A stretch of 37,625 nt of DNA from Conidiobolus incongruus B7586 (lineage: Eukaryota; Entomophthoromycota; Entomophthoromycetes; Entomophthorales; Conidiobolaceae): contig JNEM01016399.1 in assembly GCA_000697335.1 (NCBI GenBank), forward strand, positions 1 to 37,625, written 5' to 3'. The notes beneath the pieces were generated by a model. It ran no database searches and was not told where the DNA came from. It worked only from the letters and a program-made list of their open reading frames with translations. Below, piece after piece: positions 1 through 10,614 of this stretch (positions are counted from its first letter, which is position 1; every line of letters begins with the position of its first letter). The translations under genes and the position numbers were made by a program.

Positions 1-3000
1 TTATTAAAAAAGATTTATAATAAATCAATTATAATAATATATTATAAAAGTTTTAACCCTTAGTTATAAATTAAAAATTTTTGTTTACTTTTGCTATTCT
101 AGCTTTATTTCAATAAAATCAAATTTAATTTTGAATTTTAATATATTATATATTTAATAATCTAATATTATATTTTTGGATCATTTTTTATTAATAGATA
201 GCAAAATAATTATTAAGATCAAAATGTTAGATAAATATCAATTTTAAATTATTTTTTTCGGTTATATACTAATATATTTAATTATATATAATATATCAGA
301 TAAAGTATTTATTTAAATATTACTTATAATATTTAATATTTCAAAAGATTTTTGGGTAAATTTTAACTAAATTATAAAAATTCTTTGAATTAAATTTTTT
401 TTGTTTAATTATAATACCATTAAAGAATAATTTTCAAAAAGAAATTTATAGATAAAAAACTATATTATAAATTGATATTTATATATTATTTGAAACTTAA
501 TAATTTCTTATTGATTTTATATATAATTTCCTTTATTTTTAATAATTTATTCAAAATATAAGAAATTAAAAATTTTTTATTTTTATAATTATAAAATAAT
601 ATATAATATTTTTTATTTTTTTTTCAATTATTTTAGATAAAATCAAATTTAATATATTCATTCCTTAAATTTCTTTGGTTAACTTTTGCAAACTATAAAC
701 TGATGTTAATACCAAAATTTAGTAAATTTACAGTATACTTTTTGATAGGGAAATTAAAATACTATTGATTATGACTTTTAATTAATTTAGGATTAGAAGT
801 TCTGATAAAGAATTTTCAAGTTAATTATAATATATTGTTTTAGTTAATTAGGTATTCATTTTGGTTGCATATTAAATTATTAATAGAACTATAGTAGTAA
901 TATAGGTATTGGTATATTATTTAGCTATTTAAAGATATTTTGTATTGGTACCATAAATATATGCTATCCATTATAAACATATATTTATATCTATTTATTT
1001 CCAATGACATTAGCATTTGTTTTCATTTTTTTGGTTTGGAAAATATTCTAGATGATTTTTGATATGGTGAAAACATTCAATTCCCTCGACACTCTCGCCT
1101 ATATTAATAATTAACGAAGTGGAATTAAGTGAATGTAAATTACATATGCTCATTATATCATATTCATGCTGAATGAAATATTTCCCGTTTCCAATTTTCC
1201 AATTCTGAGAACATATATGAATAATATTAAAGAAAACTTGAAATAAAGAAACGGATTAATAATAAAATAATATAGGTGGAAAATATTATAAATTTGAATA
1301 GTATACTGAGCTATAAAAGATGAATATTTAAGGATAGTTGATATTGTGGTGCACTCAATAAATTAGTGAGTTTGGGTCAGGATCTTCAAGCATTTCAATC
1401 TCTATTAATCATTACTAATATTAATGAATATTTTCTCATCTAAAAATATTCTATTAATAAATACTAGAATATTGTTTCTTCATTTGTAAATTGCATAGCA
1501 ATAGGAATAAAACTTTATTATTAAATATATGATAAAGCCACTCTTTTATTCATACTCTAATTAATGTATTGGATATATGGATAGTGAAATGGTATAAGAT
1601 TTTATTATCAGAGTGAAATTTTCAATCAACTCATATTTGATCGATTTGATAGAAATATCAGTTGATGTTTTGATTGGGAAATTTTGATTAAATTGTATAA
1701 TATTTATATCAACTATTGGATGTAAATACCAAATGAATATATTGCATTTAGTTAATATAAAAATGTTAATGCGTATTTTAATCCTATGTATTTTTACTTT
1801 ATAAGAGGACATATATAATTGAATGTATGGTATTCCTTATAAAGATATCACAATAATTGGATCAAGTTAACGTATATTAACAACAAAACTTCAAAGGCTA
1901 AAATAAGATATCGAGATATGCTTAGTATTTAAAAATTAATATAGAAGAATTACTCTTGGTTTAAAATATAGAACATTAAAAATTTTATTTTTTTGTGCTG
2001 AGAATTTTTTCAAAATTAATAAATTAGATTATATTCCATTTCTTTTCAGTTTTATTATCAAAATTTCAAACTGTACAAAAATTTGGATTCAAAATTTTCC
2101 TTATATAACTTTTGATATATGGATTATAGGGTTTATTCCTATAATGTTTGGGCTAGGTAATTCATAATGATATTTGACTGTAATATTGGATTTATATAAA
2201 ATAACTATAAATTTTTTATAATATTAATTGTTAAAATCTAAAAAACCAATACGATATATCAAATAAGTTTATACAATATAAAATAATTTACATTTAATAT
2301 GTATATCTTGGAAATTGTATTATTTGTTTTCATAAACTTTGATCTCTTTTTTATCAATAAATATTAAAATAATTTTTATTAATCTAAACCTAATGATTTT
2401 TTCGGTAACAATGGCTTATACCATATTAATTGAAATATCATTTTATATTTAATAATCGATCATATAATTTTATTCAAAACCTTAAAGTAGGCTGAAACTT
2501 TTAGATATAAATATTAAATTAATGATAATAATAGTAATTTATTCAAGGGAAAAATATTCCCATTAATCTTAAAATATTTATTATTTCATATTTAATTTTG
2601 AGTCATATACGGTTATGAGTTTAAATATTAATATTAATATTGTTTGGCTTTCTGACAGCGGGATATATATATATAACAGAGGATATAAAATCTGAGTCTA
2701 TGTTTTTATTCCATGCTGATTGAGCAATGGCAATTTGATATTTCAAAAAACCAACTTTCTTCTATAGTAAAATATCTAAATAAAAAATTAACTGTGTAAT
2801 GACAATTAATTAAGTGATTATGGAATAAGTCGAAATAGTTTGTTTGATAATAGCAGGGTAAGTGATTCGCAATATTGCAATCAAATGATATTTAAATTCA
2901 TAATTTAATGTTTTTTGCAATAGTTATTAAAAATACTTTTAATTATTATATGTTTATAATATAATTTGAAATATTACTATGCATAATATTAATAAAATAA

Positions 3001-5838
3001 ATCATATATATTTAATTACTATTTTTGATGCATTTAATTATAAAATTCCTATATTCAAATATAAAATATATCAAAATTTTATTTAATCATAATAAAATAT
3101 TATTATTATTATTATATAACATTCTGGATAACTATATGAATATAACTTTAAAATTTTAAATTAGTTTGTTAATAAATAAATTTAAAATTTATATATTTTT
3201 AAAAAAATAATATAATGTTAATAAATAATATTCATTATAAAATTACTTTTAGTACCAAATTTATATCAATAAAAACTCCTTTAATAAATAGAACTAATAT
3301 TATTAGCTTTTTACAGATTTATTAGTTATTAAAAGATTATTGTAAATAACTATTCAATTTTTTAAAGATTATTAATATTTTTGTTAAATTTTACTATTGG
3401 ATATATTTGATTGAATATTTTTAGGGAACTAACATTCAAATTTTTATATAGTTTTAAGTGTTATATTAACTTAGAATTAATTACATACTTGATATTTTCG
3501 AAATTTATATAATTATATGAATAACATTAACTAATAAACATGAACTTTTTTCCACTTAATATCTAACTTTTTTCATAATTGTTAATCACTTTTATTTAAG
3601 GACCGAGATAATATTTTTTTAGTATTAAAATTATATTGATATTATCTAATATAAATCAACTAATATATTTATATTGGCCAAGATATTCGAAGCCTAAATA
3701 CACTCACTGATATATTAATTGATTACGTCATTGTTAATTTTTCTTTTGCACTATTTTGTATCTGCAATCAATTATTGTTACCATATTAGAATAATATTAA
3801 TATTAATATCAATATACAATATATATTATGTTAAAATTCATTAAAACAAATGACATTATTATATTTCATTTTTCATAGTTCTTTAATTACTATATAATAA
3901 TTAGAATATAAAATTATTTATATTAATTATAATTTAGATTTCATAATAATAATTTTTAATGAACTACGCTTATCAAAATATTCTCTTTAACTGAGTTTTG
4001 AATGATTTTATATATTAATTCATCCTTTTATTTAAAAATTAAATAATATTATATTTTAAGGTCCATTATATTGATCTATATCTATATAGTAATATATTAT
4101 ATTTATCAGAGATTATGAATTACTGGAATCGAGTTTATAATCATTAATATTCGAAATCAACAAACCATTTTATATTTTTTAATATTATGAATTTAGTAAT
4201 TTTGATTTAAGGTTATAAGAATATAATAATAGATTTGATAACCATTTTATTTTATTTTATGATATATAAATCAAAATATTGTAATACTATAAAGTTAATA
4301 TTTTCGTATTGAAAACAAAATCATGAATTAAATACAAACTTTAAAATATTTTAAATAATAAAAGTTCGTAATTAACCATAGTTTATACATATATATATAC
4401 CTTAAAGCAATTAATTCTCCTTTTTATTTTATATATCATTTATTTTTTAAAACTAACAATATATTTGAAAAATTCAAAATTTATTTGTTATTCTTTGCTT
4501 TCTGATTGAATTTTTAAAGTATATAAAACTTAAAAAATCATTTAATATTATATCATTCAATATTTCGATAAAATATAGACTGAAAATATAAGTATGATTT
4601 GGAATAAATTATTAAAATATATAAGTAATCAATTGAAATTATTTAATATATAATAAGAGGATTTCAAATGCCTTGCTCTATTTTATGTATTTATTTAGAA
4701 TTCAAATTTTTGTGAATTTTTACATTCAAGTTTGAAACAAAATTGAATTTATGTTATAAATTAATTTGATTAGAATAAAACACATGGTTTCTTTTTTTTT
4801 CTATCTTATATTTATCTATTGTTTCTTGATCATTGATTATGACTATTACTACCTTCAAGTATCAGATTTGTATAAAATGTTTCTTGATTTGATACTAAAT
4901 GTTGTAATTTAGTACATTTGATTATTCAATGATATATTTAATTTTTGATCATAATAATTATATTCTTAAATAATTTTTAGCCTTCCTTGATTTTTCAGGC
5001 TAGATTATTACTGCTATTTACCAATATAAGTTAGTTAAAGAAACAAAATATCATGAAACAATAATTTGATTGTATTGTTTAAAATGAAATAATTGTGAAA
5101 TTATTGAAATACCTAAAAAAATTTCACAAAGCTATCTTTAGATATTCATAGTATTTGATTCAAAATATATTTTAAATTTAAGAATTATTTTATAACGATT
5201 AATATTTGTAAAATATTAAATCTGATCAATTTTAGAAAATAAAAGAAATCTATAATTTTTAATATACGGAATTCTATCACTTATAAATATTTGAAATATA
5301 AAAATAGTGTTTAAAGTATATTGAAAAATTGAATGATAAATTCAGAAAATTATATATGAGAAACCTCAGCAAATATCAAATCAATAATTCAAAATTAATC
5401 AATAACATTAGATTTCAGTAAACTTTATTTTAAAAAAGATATAATAGATATATTCAATGAATGTAGTATCATTGGTAGTATCTATCACATCTAGTTTACA
5501 CTCAGAAGGTCATCAGTTCAATACCAGGAGAAACCATTTTATTAACTTTTCTATGACAACTTTCAGAAATAGCTTATTCAAATTTCAAAAATTTTATACA
5601 TAATCTAAGCTATATATATATATATTTGAATTTATTGATTTTAAATATTTAATATTATTTGATATATTTGTGAAAATGGGATATTAATATAAATTAAATA
5701 TTTTAATCGATTTATAAATATGGTTTGAGAATTGATAATGCGAAATGCCAAATATATTTAATTAGAATAGCTCATATATCAATTTATTATTTTAGACAAT
5801 TCAGTTGAAAAATATATTATATAATATATTGATATTAT
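1..5838. other. AT-rich intergenic desert
   Basis: No gene could be supported here. The sequence is very AT-rich with short homopolymers, an ATT trinucleotide run at about 3098-3115 and a TA run near 5608-5622. An 83-codon ATG-initiated open frame on the minus strand (1812-1561) has no recognisable domain, a composition like the rest of the desert and no flanking splice or promoter signals, so I treat it as chance. The only structured object is the tRNA-like relic near 5464-5536, listed separately. Confidence 0.6.
5464..5536 (+). other. tRNA-like relic (SINE head or decayed tRNA)
   Basis: A locally less AT-rich stretch carries an A-box-like element (TAGTATCATTGG, 5464-5475) and, about 40 nt on, a B-box-like element (AGTTCAATACC, 5515-5525). 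A tRNA-style anticodon-loop string TTTACAC lies between them, which would read as a valine UAC anticodon. A D-stem of four weak pairs can be drawn. The T-stem halves (ATCAG and CCAGG) do not pair, no complementary 5' acceptor half is visible, and the A-to-B spacing is several bases too long for an ordinary class I tRNA. It is therefore more likely a dead tRNA or the head of a tRNA-derived SINE than a working gene. Coincidence in AT-rich sequence is possible. Confidence 0.25.
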
Positions 5839-7344
5839 TTATTTAAAAAACAAACTCCATAAAAATTTGAAAGATAAAATAAATAAAATCACCATTGAGA
5901 TAGAATATCCCCAAATAAACATTATTTCGTTAATATTATTTACAGCGCATGGAATGATAGTTGGTAACTCGTTAAATTTTTCCCTGGATTCGGATTCTTG
6001 ATTAATTGGAAATTTGCCAGTGGTATAGAATTCGTCTAAGATTTCATCTTTTTCTTCCCATCTTTGCAATAGCCACTGCGAAAACGCTTCCTCCGTATCG
6101 AGAGGAATGTCGCGAATTCGAAATTTGCGGATATGCATGTGGATTTGTTTGGGATTGATGCCTGCAATGTACATCGAATGCAGTGTATAGATATATTGGG
6201 GTGAGGCGTATGCAGGGACACCTGAGAATCCAATAGTAAAATCGTAAAGATAATCAACAGTGTATTTGAGCTCTTTGATGGAGTGATATAATCCCAAATG
6301 CCTTGGAATCAACAAGTGATGATAAGATTTCTAAATAATAATTTGTTAGAGGTATAAAAATTAGAGTTTAAATATGTAATTACTATGCCAGTTTTATCAC
6401 CAAATTTCTTGGATTTCAATCTCGTCTCTTCGCATAGTGTGGTACCTTCGGGAAAGAGTAAAAACCATAATGGCTGGGATGGTGTTTGGTTAAGTTCATT
6501 GAGCTGAGTCAACATATTTTGCTTATCTTCCTCCCATTTACGATTTAAAAATAAAAATTTGAAAAATTCACAGCCCTATTTTATAAAATTTAGCAATTAA
6601 AGAAGGATATATTGAATTAAAATAATATTATTATTTACCCTATAAAATAAATTTATATTAATATTTCCTACTGATAACAGTTAAATATGTATATTACCTG
6701 CCAAATATTGGGATTTTACTAATTGAACGTTTTAAAACAATTTTAATATAACCATGAAATTTGTTGAAATATGCTAAAGTCCTTTAATAATATGCGAAGT
6801 TAAGTATAAACAAAGTTATAATTAATTAATATAATATTAAATATTTACCATACAATCATCCAATCGTTATAAAGCTATAAAAAAGACAATTAATTATGCA
6901 TCAAATAATTGTAAAATATAGAATTACTTGATGATTACAAATGACAACAGCTCTCCGACTCATATTGAGATGAATATCGGAAGTTGGAGGACTTTGCTTT
7001 AATATCGACAACTCTTCAGGTGAGACACCTTCGCCCCTGTACAAAAGTAAAGTGGAAGGACTGAAAAATTGAAAGCAGGTTACCATTAGGATGCCAAAGA
7101 ATTCTTCAAACTTGGGTCTTAGATAATTGGTTAAATTTTCTAAAGGTTTGAAGTATTCAATCCATGTCATAGAATGAATACCAACGCATACCAACAATAG
7201 GTGAAAATAGAACAGTACTGTTTTGACAGCTAATTGAATAAATGTAGGAATATCAAATGAGGGTAACTGGTATTGAGGTGCATACCAGTGGTTGCCTGGT
7301 AATGGTGTAGGGTCTTTTAATATTTTAGGTTCTGATTCTTTCAT
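5839..7344 (-). CDS. PlsC-family lysophospholipid acyltransferase
   Basis: Membrane acyltransferase of the AGPAT/lysocardiolipin acyltransferase type, which transfers acyl groups from acyl-CoA to lysophospholipids at the ER or mitochondrial membrane. My exon model is 7344-6928, 6874-6849, 6781-6698, 6639 (one base), 6575-6384 and 6330-5839, giving 403 residues, a normal length for the family. Seen: a hydrophobic segment at about residues 35-57; the catalytic H-x4-D motif (H138, D143 in NHQLYND), formed by the exon 1-2 join; LFLNRKWEEDK at about 184-194; FPEGTT at 217-222; LLIPRHLGL as motif IV in the last exon; and a C-terminal hydrophobic segment. All introns are GT-AG and 53-67 nt long. The frame from exon 3 (ending IPIFG) to the next coding exon (starting GCEFFKF) closes only with the single-base exon at 6639. 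The exact substrate cannot be told. The divergent neighbour starts 2.2 kb away. Confidence 0.9.
6576..6697 (-). other. Tandem intron pair enclosing a 1-nt exon
   Basis: Two introns lie back to back. The first runs 6697-6640 (58 nt, GTAATA...TATAG) and the second 6638-6576 (63 nt, GTAAAT...AATAG, with GCTAA as a likely branch site). Only base G6639 lies between them. That G completes codon 176 (AG+G, Arg). Without it the next exon is read in the wrong frame and meets TAA after nine codons. I found no other AG acceptor or GT donor in this interval that restores the frame. Two spliceosomes cannot sit on one base at once, so removal must be sequential, as in stwintrons. Confidence 0.6.
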
Positions 7345-9430
7345 TATTATTTATCAATTATTAATAACCACAATAACCCTTCAAGTTTCAAATTCATCTA
7401 TAAATGACGAATTAATCATAAATTATTCAAGTGGGATTCAATTTACTAAATTAGTTAAAATTATTTTCCCAAAAATAAGTCCACTTTGTTAATTTTTTGT
7501 CATATTTCATGTGATAAGCAAACGATTTTATTTGAAAAATAATGATTACTACAATGAATATGAATGTATGTTTAAGTATAAAAATACATAGAACTCTTAA
7601 TAAATGACAACTATTGAATTAAGTTCTATATTTTGTCAAATTATTTTGATAAATTTTTATTACATTATCATTGGTTACAGGGTTTTTTCAGGGTTACTTG
7701 CATCATATTTTAATAATCAAATATGATCATAGTTTTTAGAAAACTCAATATTCACACCTATAATCTATGATTTCAATTTTGAACTTATATTTAGTCATGA
7801 CTATTTTGGATTTGAAAATGTCCATAGCTTTAATTTTCTGGTTTTTATTATTATTGAATGATATCATTGATAACTGCAAGCCAAAATTCGAAATCATTAT
7901 CCGGCCATTTTAAACGGATCAAATTCATAATTTCAAAAATAATATTATTACGCCATAGATTTTGTAGTTCAAATGGGTTAAAATGAAAAAATGCTGTGAC
8001 TAAGATTTAATATTACATTCACAATTTTTAATAATGAAACGCATCGTTATCTAGAAGATTATATTTGATAAATAATTCCAATAAAATAATATATCAATCA
8101 ATAAAAAATCATTGATTAGACCAAATTTTCCAGAATTAATTCTTTAAAAATTTTAAATACATGTCAAATTATCACTGAAAATTAAATGAAAAATGATTAT
8201 TCTTAAACTTTAAGATATACCCTATATTTTTTTTACTTATGCTATTATAACATTATAAAATACTTTTGATCAAAATATTCTTATATTCAGATAATTAGCT
8301 AATATCAATAAATCAAAAAATTATTTAAACATATTAAAATATTAGAGAATATTGGACTAGTTCATATTTTATTCTGATTTTGCTTATTATTATAATATTT
8401 AAAATTTTGATTAATATCCTTTGAGCTTTTATTTTGCCATGAAATTTATTAAATTAAATGTAATAGCAATAATTCTGAAATTTAGTTTCAATCAAAGGTA
8501 CAGAATTGATTTAATGTACCTTTGGCTGAATATTAATAATAATTCGGGATTGAGATTATAAGTAATAAAAATGTTAAATTGCCCAAATGTTTTGCACAAT
8601 TTAAATTATTTATATTAAATCAAATTGACCTTGAATAAAATTAATTACAATAAAAATAAATAAACTGATTAGTGTGATAATAAAATCTGTGTACTGTAGA
8701 ATATAAAATATACCAATAATATTGGCATTATGGTATTAAAATGATATGAGCTATTGAAATGAATATTATAATTATAAAATATTAAGAGTTTTAAAATGAT
8801 TATAAACTTAAAAAATTATAAATTAATATATACTATTTTGTGATTGCAATATAGTTAATTGAATTGTACTTTTTACAAGTTTATATTGATTATATTAAAT
8901 TAGATAAAAATAACCCCATAATGATAATTTAATTATATTATCGTATATATTTTGAATATATGGGATTGAGAGGTGGTTAGTAACTCTATTTTTTCGGTCT
9001 TTTAAACAAATCGCATTTAGGAATTGATTTTTGATATTTATCTTCTTTCAGTTATTAATGCCAAGTTTATATATTTGATTGTATTTTTATTATAATTCAA
9101 AAAACTCCAAAATAAATTTATTATAATAATTTCATAATATAGCCAAAATTCAATACTAAATCGGATTAGATTAATTAGAATCTTAATATGAATTTCCTGA
9201 AATAGAATTCAAAATTCTAAATTTAGTAAATACTTTTTTATTGCCCGGCTTTGCAAATATTGCATGATTTTATTGGTTAAAACTTTAGCCTCCAATCATT
9301 TACAAAACTCAGAATCCGTAAATTACAATTTGACAAATTTTATTTTGAACTATTATTTTAAATCAAAATTTAATTTAATCCAATAAATTTTTAAATTGCA
9401 TTAAAACCTCAAATGAGTTTCAAGATTCAA
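7345..9430. other. Divergent intergenic region
   Basis: This is the shared upstream region of the acyltransferase (minus) and the small secreted protein (plus). A 66-codon plus-strand open frame at 7292-7492 overlaps the acyltransferase start antisense and has no coding character. No RNA gene or mobile element could be recognised. Confidence 0.5.
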
Positions 9431-9438
9431 TATAAATA
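9431..9438 (+). promoter_or_regulatory. TATA box for the small secreted protein gene
   Basis: TATAAATA lies 63 bases before the ATG at 9501, a sensible distance for a fungal core promoter. Such strings are common in AT-rich DNA, so support comes mainly from its position before an open frame that also has a poly(A) signal. Confidence 0.4.
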
Positions 9439-9500
9439 CCTATGATGATAATTCAAATCATTAATTTTAATTATTTTGAAAAAAAAAGAAAAATTAAGGA

Positions 9501-9812
9501 ATGGTATTAAAGATTAATTATATTATATTATTTATAACTACTTTAATGCAATTTGATTCTATAAATTCCCAATCCAATAACAATAATAATAATAATAATA
9601 AAGAAAATGATATTCATCCACCGCCATATACGAGAAAAATAATGAATGTTTTAGATCAGCATGCGATGATTTTTAGTCAGCAGAGAGGTAAAGAAATCAT
9701 GGAAAGGGGATCTAATATTATCAATTTTGCACTGAAACAATTCGGGAATTACTATAAAGATCAAGCTAAATTTATTAAGAAAGATATTGCGGAGATCGTT
9801 TACGAGTTATAA
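9501..9812 (+). CDS. Small secreted protein, function unknown
   Basis: A 103-residue protein I do not recognise. Residues 1-23 form a typical signal peptide: a Lys near the start, a hydrophobic core (YIILFITTL) and a likely cleavage after SINS. An Asn homopolymer of eight follows, encoded by an AAT-rich microsatellite, then a Pro-rich HPPPYT linker. The C-terminal half (about residues 45-103) is charged and predicted by eye to be helical, and it ends in IVYEL. The mature chain has no cysteine, so it is not a disulfide-stabilised effector of the usual kind. It is a single exon, with TATAAATA 63 bases upstream and AATAAA 23 bases after the stop. A secreted helical protein, possibly an effector, is an inference. 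The Asn tract makes length polymorphism likely. Confidence 0.65.
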   Translation: MVLKINYIILFITTLMQFDSINSQSNNNNNNNNKENDIHPPPYTRKIMNVLDQHAMIFSQQRGKEIMERGSNIINFALKQFGNYYKDQAKFIKKDIAEIVYEL

Positions 9813-9834
9813 GTCATATCGGTAGTGTTTATTA

Positions 9835-9840
9835 AATAAA
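9835..9840 (+). terminator. Candidate poly(A) signal AATAAA
   Basis: A canonical AATAAA lies 23 bases past the stop codon of the small secreted protein gene. The hexamer is frequent in AT-rich DNA, so it is only supportive. Confidence 0.35.
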
Positions 9841-10614
9841 TTATTGTGATAATTTTTCAAAATATTAATTTATAATATTTTTTAGTTTTTTAATTTTATC
9901 TTTTTTATATTACCGCATTTAAAATTTAATTTTACTAAAGTAATTAGGAATAACTGCTAGGCACATTAAAAAAATATATGTGATAATATAAAGTGTATTA
10001 TCTCCCTATTTTCCAACAAAAACCAAAATTTGAATATTAATTTTTGGTTGCTATTGTGATTCTTGTATATTGATAGTAAATTTTCAATATTAAAATTAAC
10101 ATTATAATATTTTTTTGATATATTATAATTTTTACTTTTATATAAATTAATCAAGTTTATAAAAATAATATTTCAAATTATTAAACTTATATAAATCCAA
10201 TTAAAAAGGTTATAAAATTCTTAAAAATTTCAAAATCTTTCCAATATTATATATTGAAATCATCAAGTAATATTAAATAATTTTAAATATACTGAATCTC
10301 AAATTCAAAGTATATCAATTAAAAAATATTTTCAATTAATATTAAACAAAATTTTAATATTTATTAAAAATTTAATAATTTGAAAATTTAAATTGAATAA
10401 ATTCACAATAAAATAATTGTACCTAAAATCTATAATTAATAATTAATCAAATAATAACGTAATTTAATTAATGAAAAAGTTAACAAACATACAATAATTC
10501 GTTTGGTATTGATTATAATATATGTGAAATGGATACAGCTTTTGGAATGAATAGATTTCGAATTTATATAAATAATAAAACAGCGATGAATATCGTGTTA
10601 ATTACGATTATTAA
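9841..10614. other. Convergent intergenic region
   Basis: This is the 3' flank shared by the small secreted protein (plus) and NST1 (minus). It is AT-rich. A 62-codon minus-strand open frame (10154-9966) is made of Asn, Ile, Tyr and Phe codons typical of AT-rich noise. Nothing else is supported. Confidence 0.5.

Noticed and set aside
1561-1812. 83-codon minus-strand open frame
   Set aside because: Ile/Lys/Asn/Tyr-rich translation with no domain, no flanking signals and the composition of the desert.
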